From: Taenia hydatigena
Taxonomy: Eukaryota > Platyhelminthes > Cestoda > Cyclophyllidea > Taeniidae
Length of the DNA: 64,000 nt
Direction of reading: 5' to 3'
Assembly (NCBI GenBank): GCA_036345935.2
Contig: JADWOT020000005.1
Location: forward strand, 18,144,369 to 18,208,368
The position numbers were made by a program, and so were the translations under genes. The notes under the pieces are model-generated. The model saw only the letters and a list, made by a program, of their open reading frames with translations. It made no database searches and was not told where the DNA came from. Shown piece by piece: positions 48,901 through 59,800 of this stretch (within the stretch, counting starts at the first letter, position 1; each line of letters begins with the position of its first letter).

Positions 48901-50715
48901 CCACGTGTGGGCATTAACAGGAGGAAGAAAGTGGTGGTACATATAAGCGTTAGACCGGTTCAACAATCCAGTGTGTATATCGACTGCTGCGCAAATCATG
49001 AGGCATCCATCCAAGGTCTTCCTTGTTGGCAGTTCGAATCGCCTGTAACCCTTTCCCTCCTTCACCGTTCTGATTTGTTGAAGGAATTTATAACCCAACG
49101 GAGAAGTAGACATACTGGTTTTTTTAGTAATAATAATAATAATGAGGAGGAGGACGTCTCGTTAAACCACCGCTTTGACGAACCTGCTCACGACTCCTGG
49201 ATTACTGTGTCTCTCCTACAGCTCGTCACTACGAACTTGCACTTCCAACCTGCTCTAATTAACGAAAGAAATGTATTCTAAGCAATAATAACATTTAGGT
49301 TGCCAAATAAGCAGTGGAGTCTGCTACAAGGCCCTTCCGACAGATGCTCAAATGGAAGCAGAGGTGGGGAAGTGTAAGGGCGGAGGAGGTTCGCAACAGG
49401 TACTCCAATTTGCCGTTTTGCCTAGAAGTACGGCGGAGGCAGAGGCATCGGAAGGTGAAGTGGAAGGAGATAGCGCAGCGGCAGTCGTCTGTGCAATAGC
49501 CAAAGTTCTAGATGAATGCGAGTGGGAGGCATGGACGGATGAGATGTAATACGAAAAAAATGAGGTGGAAGGCAAACAGCTACTGAAAGAAGGAGGGAGG
49601 GAAGGGCACCTACTACTAGTAGATTATAAGTACCGGGGTGATAGCGGGGTGACTAGAAAGCGCACCTAATGTGTGCATGCGGATAAGTGGGTGGGTGGGT
49701 AGGTGGAAGGGAAATGGAAGAGATACAGGGAAGCCCACTACTATAGCCACTATCCGAAGAGTGAGTAAAAGAAGGAAAGTGACACCTACGTTGGGAGAAA
49801 AAAGGGAACAAATAAAAACAAGGCGTTTTTTCTCAAGCCTACATCATCGCCTGTTTATAACATCAGCACGCTGAAATCTCACGGTAAGCAGTTTTGAGTG
49901 CTTCTGTTTTTCTCCCTAAATATCTCGTTACGGAAATCTAGTCCTCAAGTCTCCTCGAACAGTCTTGTCATTTTCGCCAATTGTGGGAAAATAAGTAATA
50001 AAAGTCGAAATAATGGGTGAATTTTGATAGATGAGAGTAGAAAAGTGTCCTCACTGCCTTGGATCCCTGCCTTATTCAATTGCATTTCGTTTCACACATT
50101 TGGTGTAGGTTTAGTAGATACACTCGTGTGTGTCAGCAGCAAGAGAGACTCTCCTCTAGCCGAATCGGCAAGGCGAGTTCAAACCTTGACACATGACATT
50201 GTACATTTCATCGATCCCCACAGCTGGTGTCTCGTTGATGTCACGCTCTCACGTACTCGTAGTGCGGCTCACTTTCCCTCCGTCATGCCGGTTAGTAATG
50301 CCCCCTCTTCTACTTCTACAACCAAAATGTGTTATGACAATACAAAACATGTACTCGTCAACTCTGATTTGTGCTTTTTATCCTCCTTTCCCTTCAACCT
50401 TAGGAATTAGTTCCTTTTAGGTCCAAAAAGTACATTTAGTTGGAGTAAACTTTCATGGTCGCTTAAATATCCTTCAAGAAAATAAGTGGCTTAAAAAATT
50501 ATTGTTTATTTTCATATTTATTTATATTTAAGACTTCTTGCAAAAAAGGTAAGAAAGTGCACGTTTTGCATTAAAATTACCCATTTATGGAGAACCTAAG
50601 ACTTCCTGTCTTGGCAAAATCTTTATTTAAATTATTACTGCAATACTACTTAATATCGATAAGGCGAATTCGATCGTCACAACAAAGGAAATTCATGTGT
50701 CCACTTTCCGGTTAG
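45901..50715. other. Skewed, low-complexity region without a supported gene
   Basis: Base composition shifts here: purine-rich GAGG/GGAGG runs, GTGTGTGT stretches, CGTCGTCGTTG trinucleotide runs and an (AAT)n tract near 49,127-49,144. Many overlapping frames on both strands are by-products of this. A 128-codon frame starting at the ATG near 46,119 (AFELVVVDADSCGVKAIVK) is the most protein-like but lacks splice or homology support. Short similar pieces (GTGCGCATGCATGAAT and GTGTGCATGCATGAAT) occur near 47,352 and 48,811. The first exon of the micro-exon gene at 50,716 may lie here, unseen. Confidence 0.35.
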
Positions 50716-53192
50716 AGTTGTCGAAAAACAGAAGAAATGCATGGACCACTGACATGTGTTTCACGTGTAAGTCCTTGTCTCCCACAATTTACCTTACTTT
50801 TTTATTAAAAGTGGACTTACTTGAATGGCAGGCACTACTTAGGCATTTAGTGTCTCAGTGTTGAAGTAGTACTTAGACAATTTTGTTTTTCAGCACACCA
50901 AGTCCAGATTCTTCATGGAAGAAATGCGCGGTCCAACGGTACGTACTCGCCATTCATTGCCGTCTCCAACAAACGCGATCACAAACTAGTAGCCTTTTGA
51001 GCTAAAGTCTTGGCCCTAAGGTCGGATATTTCCAACTGCTTGTGAGGAGTAGAAATAATGAGTTGGGTAGGCTTTAGGCTTTACTTGATGGGATACGAAT
51101 TATGCATTCAAAATTAGTAATTTTGTGACTATTATGAAATGTAGTCGGTGATTTTGATTGAAAGAGATCGCGTGGTGGTCGAGAGACATGACTGGAGAGT
51201 TTGGGCTGAGAAACGAATAAAGCTCCTCATAACATCAGACAAGCAGTTATTGGTACTGTAAATTACGATGAGATGGAGAGCCACTGCTGTGAGGTAGTTG
51301 TGACATCATCAGACTCGTTCATTTCAGTCGGATTTTTACGCAAACCACGATTAACATTGTAATCCACGAATCTAAAGGCGATCCTCTGTGGTTGATTAAT
51401 TTGAAAAGAACTAGGAAAAATCCGCAGTCAGCCTAATATTCTCTGACCTCACTTGACATCGCCTATGATCATATTATTATAAAAGCTTGAGGTGGGAGAA
51501 AGGCGCCTCGCTCGAGGCTCAACCCGGTAGTTCATTTCTACGAGGTCTAGTCGTTTTTGGGTGGACAAGCTCCAAAACATTCTCCAAGTAGCCTAAATCA
51601 CTTGTTTTTGTAAGTTTCGGCAAATTGTATCAACCATAATTCTGAAATAAAGGTAGTGCTCTTCTTATTAAAACACCTTACCCTCGAGGTAACACCGAAC
51701 AAGGTCTTGGTAAACATCCCTTTTGTCCCAAAGTGATGAGAAGGCTGCCTTTGCTTTAAATAGTTGACTAAATTTGCACCGAACTCATAATTTAACTTGA
51801 GGCGATTTCAATATTATTCTCGGAGTTGAGACAAGGAAATGCGACACAAGTAAGTAGGTAGATTTAAAGCCACCTTTTGCGATGAAAGTGAGGAGGAGGA
51901 GGAGGAGAAGAGACGGTGGCTCAACTCACCGTACCTTCTTGAATCTAGCACATGAGAAAGGAAGAGGAGACGAGAGAAGAAATCCAAACATACTCCCCTG
52001 AGGTAGGTGGTTTCATTGCACTGCCTGACCGAACACAAAACTTCACTTCCATGTTTTCGTCTTACAGCACTACCACTTGTCGAGATTGCTAGCATTAGTA
52101 TGTTTGGATATTAATGCACTATAATAAGACGTCATGTCGTCATACTCGAAAGCAAGCGATAAATAAAGATACACAAAAAGCATTCCTTTTGCAAATGAGA
52201 GTTAGAAAAAACTATCACGTTAGTGATGGATAAGTTTGAGGCCAAAAATATGCCATGGATGGAAGGGCTTGGGAGGTGCTTGTAAGAAGGCGGTAAAAGA
52301 ATTATCTTTGCGTGAAAATAATGGCAAAGAAAAAAGACATTCTTTCGAAAGGGAGTAAAGGTGAGCAGCCGCCTTGTTTTACGAATTACCTTCCTTTAAT
52401 CTCTGCGTCAGGTGGACTCCTAAGTCCTGATACAAACAGGCAGATTCGAGGTCAATAGTGCAGCTCAAAATTGTTTTTAAAAAATAATCGCTCCAACAGC
52501 TTTATTTACTACTTTTCAACCGCATATTCTCACAGGAACCGGAAAGTCCGTGCCATCAAGGTGGATACCAGGAGCCAATGCGGCTGTCGGTAAATCAGAA
52601 GTCACCTTCTTGAACAAGTGTTTTGAAATCGAACAGTTCCTGATGTCCGCCTTTCCTGACTTTAAGCAGTGTAACAAGCAAAACCAAACAAAAGTCTTCC
52701 TAAGAAATAATCAACTAGTTAACTTTAGAGAAGGTCTACTTTTACATGACGTTTTACTGATTGTTTCAACAGTGACATGGAATTGTCACAGTTGTCAACT
52801 GGGATAGCTTTCAAGGTAAACTGTGGAGAAGAAACCTCATGATTTGCAATCGAGATTCTGTACCACCTGGAAATAGAGAAAAGACGACTGCCCATCCTTG
52901 CAGACAGGGAAATTGCGCATTAAACTCATGTCTGAGGAGAAATTAGTCTTATTTTTGCACAAGCACTTAGTACTACTTATTTCCACTTTCAGCGAAAACC
53001 GACCTCGTACGACCTCGAGGAGTATCAGAAACGGGGCCAATCTTTGGTAGGTCTGCTTGGCAAATAAATTTTCACCACAAATAGAAATTCAAGCAAGCTT
53101 TTCCATTCGGATAGTACTCAAGATTGAAGTTTACAGGGAGCTATTGGAATTTGAAACGTCTTTTTTTCCAGAAACCGATCACCTTTTATTAG
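50716..53192 (+). CDS. Micro-exon gene A (5' end not found), unknown function
   Basis: Short phase-0 exons with good splice sites are 50716-50766 (SCRKTEEMHGPLTCVSR), 50893-50937 (HTKSRFFMEEMRGPT), 52068-52097 (HYHLSRLLAL), 52536-52589 (EPESPCHQGGYQEPMRLS), 52993-53046 (RKPTSYDLEEYQKRGQSL) and a terminal 53172-53192 (KPITFY, TAG). Lengths are 51, 45, 30, 54, 54 and 21 nt, all multiples of three. Donors are GTAAGT, GTACGT, GTATGT, GTAAAT and GTAGGT; acceptors have pyrimidine tracts. (E)EM(H/R)GP recurs in the first two exons, and the KP.S..(L)EE exon resembles an exon of gene B. AATAAA follows at about 53,416. A 24-nt candidate at 51826-51849 is weaker. Frame +1 is also open across these exons, so the reading phase rests on likeness to gene B. 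No signal-peptide exon was found. Confidence 0.5.
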
Positions 53193-53590
53193 CTTCAACA
53201 TACTTTTTAAACAAAAATTGGTATCAACTGTAGCACCCCGGGACTAGTCCTGAGAGGAAAGGCAAGCCATCACCCGGACTAAAAATACGTATTGTCGACT
53301 TACAGAAGGACTAGTTGGGGTGTCTACTGGTATAAGATGGGGACCGAGACGCCAGTCGGAGCCCCCTAAGTGACCGCTCACCAACACCGAAGGTTAAAAG
53401 AACCATTAGGCAACAATAAATGAACGTCATATTTTATGTTAACTAAGTTATTATGTGAAGCAAAACTTAACTTCTTCAGGACGAAAAAAGCGTTAATTCT
53501 CAGAATTTCAACCAACGGTAATGGTTATGAAGAAGTGCCAAAAAGAAATAAATTTCCCACTTAAGGCAAATAAAAAGGAGGAGGTGTAGA

Positions 53591-53812
53591 ATGCAAAATC
53601 ATCTCTGGGTGACCGCCGTTTCCTGTGTGATTTTGGCATTTGTTATTAAGAACTGCAATAGCTTAACAGCGCTGCATTCATGCGATCCTTCGATCTCAAT
53701 AACTTGGAAGGAAGAAAGTCGCAGTAAATGCCATTTCCTCCCCCCCTTTCCCGACCAGACCTGTCTCTTAATACCTGACACTTTGTATGAAAAGGGGACA
53801 ACAACTGGGACT
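53591..53812 (+). CDS. Signal-peptide exon of micro-exon gene B
   Basis: 74 codons from ATG to a GTAAGA donor, phase 0. A hydrophobic run (AVSCVILAFVI) and a NCNS end suggest a cleavable signal peptide; the rest carries four further Cys. It begins 399 bp after the presumed stop of gene A. Confidence 0.6.
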
Positions 53813-56800
53813 GTAAGATACTTAGTTTGCACAATGTAACGTGGAGGTCTTTGGATTGTGTGCCTGTGTGTGTGTGGAAGTCGCTTTCCATCAGAAAAGT
53901 CCAGGACTAATGAATCCGTGGTTAGGCAGCCCTCTTCTGCCACACAACTGGACATCCGCATTTGTCCTAGTCCAAGGCTTAAACGAGTGCGTCACCAAAC
54001 TGCTTTCTTCATTTTATAGCTTATTTTAATAAAACTTTTTTATCTTACACTAGCTACCCAGAGGCTGTTGCAATGAAGAAAATGAACAATGTGAGGTGTG
54101 TGTGTTTCATTCCTTACTATCGCTTCAACTCGTTCAGTTTGGATTTTCAGTTAGTCTGCGTTTGCTTCCTTACCTCTTAGCGACCTTCACATCCAACTTG
54201 TCACAGAAGCTGTCACAATGAAGGAGGACCGTCGGTAAGTGAATGTGCAACTCAATTAGACACTATTTCTATCAACAGCCTGAAAAGCCTACCCTCATTA
54301 ATGATTGACAAGACATGCCAAAGCTTGGTCGTGAAATAATCTGGGAGAGAGAACCCAACAGGACAGGAACTCGTACTTTCGTGAAAGCAAAGAGTTCTAA
54401 GCCAATGGCAAGGAAAGCATTGCATTTCAGGGGGAGGGGAGGGAAGGAAGGAAGGAAGGAAAGGGAAATTGGAAACACCATTGCATTTGCACGGTCTCGA
54501 AAATGCGGGAAGGTATTACACGCCTTAATCCTCCCTAACCACTCATGGTGTGTGGGGCTGAGCTTGATTAATAGTAAGGCACTTCTTTTTTTCAACCTAT
54601 CAGCTCAAGTTCGAAGAATACCGCGAGTAGATCAGCTTGAGGCCAAGTAGAGAGGGAGGAACAATACCAACCACTCCCCAAGACGAAAATGACAGACGGT
54701 TAATAAACATCTAGGCAATCTCCTTTGTTCGAGGGAACTAGAGTAATACGCTCGCTAGCATTTCAATCTGTCAAATGAGTTGGTGGAAAATAATAGGTGG
54801 GAGCAAAAGTAAAGCGGTCATCCAAATGCGTAAAAGGGGAATGCGAGTTGGTGGAGCGTAGACAGTCGTTAAATATTGGCAAAGCACAGTGCTATGGTTG
54901 TTAAACGAATCCATTCATCATTCTCCTTGTCTACTTACGAGTAAAGCACATCCTTTTTACAAAACCAATGTCTGGAGCTCTCCTAAACTTCATATAAGGC
55001 ATTTGATGGCACTTAACCAGCAAACGTAAGTGAATCAAAATAACTTTAATGGGAGGCTTTACTTTTCAATGCCTAGCAGCAATCTGGCTACAACCTCGGC
55101 TTTCAATCAAACTGTACAACAAATGCTAAATCACTTCACTTACTTTCCCATTAAAATAAAAAAAAACCATTACTTTCATCTTGGTAGAAGTTATTCAACC
55201 ATACTTTATGCAGTTGTGAAGAGTAAATGTGGAGGTACTTGTTACCCCAAAAGACACAAATGCATTCCATTGTTTGTTGAACTTGAAGCCCAATCCTTCT
55301 GCTCTGTGCTGCGGAGAGGTGGCAACCCTGGTAATTCCTCTTCCCTTCTCCTCTCAATAACCTCCCAACACTGCATGTCGAGCGTGTTCTTTCCTCAATG
55401 CATTTACAGAAACCACCAAGTGAAATGAGCTATGAGGATCTGCTGAAGCCGATTTTGCCGGGTGTAGGTCTTCTTCGTTTTCTTCGTCATCTCATTCTTC
55501 TTTATCCTTCACGGTTGTATCCCTCCTAGCGATTTCAAAGGGCATTTAGGGAGAGTCTTCAAGGAGGACCCATGTGCGAGGTAATTATCCATCCTCTTAA
55601 TGATGTCGTCATCGTCTTCATCTACAATTCCTCCAAAGTGTACTTATTGGCATAAACGTGTTATAGGAAGGCGCAAACGATATGAATCACAAATGTCCTT
55701 CACACGTACGACCATCTGGGGTAAATGAGTTTTGCTTGAAACAAAAAGAGCATTTATTTGGACATTCTCTGTGCCTAGAAGCATGCTGTTATTGCATTTG
55801 TAGAGGCTGCCAAGTTCCTTCTACGATGAAGAGTGCCAAGAGGCGAGGGTGTCTGGGGTAGGCTTCATTTTGAATAGGAGTCATCGATCGCACCCACCGA
55901 CTCCCAACATCATCTCATTTAAAAGTGGAATTTTGTTTGTGTCAGGACTACCATCAATTATGAGGATTTTTAAAAGACTGCAATAGTTGCCTCAAAAATT
56001 TGGCAGTTACCCATTAACATTGTCTACTTGTACATATTAAACCAAAAACGTTGGCGCAGCATTTGATGTTGCTAGGTGAAATGACCCGATATGATTAGTA
56101 GAGTCTCGGCAACGGTAGCTCCTCATCCCGATGCGGTTTCATGGTTGTGATACTACTTAGGCTCTCAATTCAGTAGAACTGAGAAATGTGATTTGAGTTG
56201 GCCTGTTTTACGAGATTATTAAGCGCGTTCCCAAAGCTGTCGAGGATTAAGCCTAAAATGCATGGAGCGTTTGGCGGTGTGCACCGCGATTATTACATTG
56301 AAGCAATCTAAAGCAGGTGTTGAGACTGGTCTTTACAATTGCCACTGATGATAGCTCTTGAGGCTGATGCTATCAAGAATCACAACTCCCACCAATATTT
56401 TATCACTAAAGTTTTGAAACAAAGAGCTTGAGGTGATGGCGAGAAGTCGTTACAGAAGTCAAGACAGTGCATTAGTAAAGACTGCCATTTCACTGTTCTT
56501 AGCTTTCTTCCATATCCACTGGAAAAGCACGACATCGAGGAAGGATCGTTTGCTGACCGAACACACGAGCACACCGTTGGATGTCTACATTAAATCCACC
56601 CACCTCTCCACACCTCTAGCCTAGACACCACCACCGCCTCATCCCTACAAGACTATGCCCGGTTTGCGTGCAGGTGTAGACGTAACCACTCCTACCCCCA
56701 AAGGCCAAACAACGACATCTATGGCCCCGATGCAACTCATATGCCTGCCAAAATAACTTTTCTTTGAAAATTGTCATAGGGGACTAGGACTGTATATGAT

Positions 56801-59800
56801 CGCATTAAGCGTTCAAGAAAGAGGGTAGAAAAGGAGAGGCTGCCCTAACTTTATTTTGATACTTGAAAATCACTTGGAAAATAGATGGTTGGAAGAGAAA
56901 TTGGGATGGCTGGAGCCTACGTATAGCTATCCACTGCTGGAGACCAAACTTCTTAGTAAAGCTACAGCAGGAATCGATCTGGTTAAAAAGGGATGACAGA
57001 ATAGATGTGTTGACAATTTCGAAGAGAAACAAAGAACTTAAGAAGATAAATTGAGCTTTGGAAGCCAAACAAGCTCTTAAACTCGGCACCATACATGTGC
57101 GGTTGTCGGGACAGATCACAGTTATTTTTGATCCACCCTTCGGCTCAGTTGATCTAGTGCGACACCGACAGTCAGGTCAAGGAGTAAGCAAACAAGACTG
57201 ACACTGAAAATTCATCTTCAAATTCAACACTATTCAACACTACCACCGCCACATTCTTAGCTCATGTCTGTTCCCTCACCTGGCTTACTAAGTAACCTGT
57301 CATTTTGATTAGCCTAGATTCGCCTTTTAGTCGCCATCCGAGCTCCATTCCATCTTGCTTACTTAGCTTCACCGCATTTGCCAAACAAGAAATGGAACGC
57401 AATTCATGTTCTGCGTTAAAAGTGGCTGAAAGTAGAAGAGAATTTGTGATCGTTTAAGTAGTTATTGAAAAAAGTACTCATTGACTGCATCTGCTGTCTT
57501 TCCACTCAAGCAGTCATGCTGTCACCTTTACAATACCTGCTATTTGATGTTGTAGCAAACATTAAAGCTACCAACCCTTCTCGAATAAAAGCAGTGGCAC
57601 TGCTTTTTTTTTACCAGGTAGACCTCTTTCCATAAAAAGTGGAATAGTGCGATAAAAATTCATTTTGGCGTAATTTCACTCGTGCTTCCGTGAACCGCAA
57701 CGGAAATCATGTCCATTTGGGGCAAATATATATCTCTACGGTTACAAACAGCATAAATGCTAATCCCTTACCCATGATTACTTTACAAGTTGTCATTGCA
57801 AGCAGCTTTCCCTAAATACAAGACAAAACACTTATTTCCAAGTGCGTCGGGATATGAAGCAGGGGTTGAGTGGAGCTCGTCAGGGAACCTTCATGCCCAA
57901 TGTCGATTCTCAGCCTCTCCATTCACTAACAAAAACAATCACAATGCCTAATGTCTCCTGCATTAAAGAATTTCGTCCGTCTTCTAATCATTCTTAAACC
58001 CTACTGTCAACTTCCTACTTGGCTTTGAGAGAAAAGTCTTCATTTGTTTAAGGCATTACTTTTTGCATCCCCAGATTGCTTACAGATTGGCAGGGGAAGG
58101 TGGCTTCGATGACATCGGGCCACCGTTCCACTCGCAAGTGGGAAATGTGATGTGATGTGATTTTCAAAACAATAGGCTCTCAAAAAGGCCTTTTGATTTT
58201 GATTTCGGAAAGTAATTTCTGGCAACGCCTGCCTCCCTCATTTTGTGATTGCTCCAAAAGTCCACTTTGCCTAGAGTAGACTAGATGCATAAAAAGATGA
58301 GTAATTTCAGGAAGATGCGCTTAATCGTCAAGTAAAATGACTGTCATCCTCTCAATGTAGTGCGCCTCAGGTCGCCATGGCTACGATGCCCATTAAAGCA
58401 CTTGGCTAAATGATGTAAGACTCTGTCAAGTAATTGAGCATCCCTACCTCATTCTTGCTTCACTCAATCAACAAGTGCATTCATTCTTTACTTTGACAGA
58501 GATCTCCCTGCAACCGACCGCTGAATGGACCGCAAGAGGGGCGCCAAACGGTAATTTCACCCACTCGCCACCTTGTAATGAGGAGTTAAACAAAAGTTTT
58601 CCACCCTATGGTCGTTTTATTGTTCTCATCATGAAGTGGCTCCGAACAAGGCTACTTTCTTAGGTTTACACTCAACTCCGACATTTAAGTATGAAGGTCG
58701 TAAGACCATCATCTAACCTGACGCGGCTATATCCTCTTGGAGATAATTTAACCAAAGAGGGAGAAAACTTGGGACAAGCAGTTTCACAAGAGGTGAATAA
58801 AGCCTCGCACATTGCTAGAGAGAACGATACTTGGCTTTCTGCAGATTTTGAAGATTACAGCATGCAGAGACTGCTGCGTAATCGCTTTTAGACTGTTTTC
58901 TTACTAAAGCTAACCACCGTCGTCTATGTTTAACGCAATCCCATTTCTTGCTACAAGATATGCTACTTAGTTGCCTCACTTTGTTTAAAACATGCTTGAA
59001 ATTTCCTAGAAATGCACCAGGAAGAGGAGTTCATTTGGCTGTCAACATCAACAGCAACAATTTTCATCAAAGGTATCATTGTCTGTTCAATTTCCTTTAT
59101 AATTTGCAAAAATCCTTCCAAATGAGGTGACCGCTGCCTGCCAACAGCCACAGTCGTGTAGACTCGAGACTTGTCGCCGAGAGTGAATGCTTCCCACATT
59201 TTGTGCTTACTTTGAAAACCCAAATTGTGCTGCACTTCTATACTGTATGGGAAAAAATTCCACGTCCTTGAGAAAACTAACCGCATAATTATATTAGAAC
59301 TAGGTGTGTAAGGAAGCTAACTCGAAATAACCGGAGCTATAAGGAGGTGCAGAGCACGACTCTAAGATAAAGCGAATTCTCAAAAATGAAAGTAAATGCA
59401 CACTTTTCGCAACTCCAACTTCTCCTCTGCGGAAGCCTTCTGGTGGATCATCAAATGTCTGTCCTCAACATCAATGTCCACCAAAGGTAAAAATAATCCG
59501 CCCATAAGTTAAAATAAACAAAATTTAATGTCCAATTATTCTATTTTTGCTCATTTGCGACGATCATCATTGAAATGACACTTCGATTTCCTGCTCGACC
59601 AAACCTAAATCCGTAATCGAGATATAAGCTATTTTCCACTCATTTACAAACTATTAATGCAATCAAACATAATTTTTATCCCACTTCCAAATTCAGAGCA
59701 GTTCGAGTCCATGCATGTGTGAACGCTGTCAACAAGCCTGCTCCACGGAGGCAGTAAGTCAGAGGTCATAAATTTTCAAGCTTCATTCCATTCACGTTGC

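Noticed and set aside
54980..55025. 27-nt stretch ending at GTAAGT near 55,025
   Set aside because: It contains TAA in phase 0 and does not fit the exon series.
57512..57552. Cys-rich micro-exon candidate QSCCHLYNTC
   Set aside because: Good acceptor, but the only nearby GT donor gives a length that is not a multiple of three, unlike all other exons of the gene.
59139..59180. Cys-rich stretch PQSCRLETCRRE between exons of gene B
   Set aside because: It resembles module exon C, but there is no in-phase donor and a TGA follows; probably a decayed exon.
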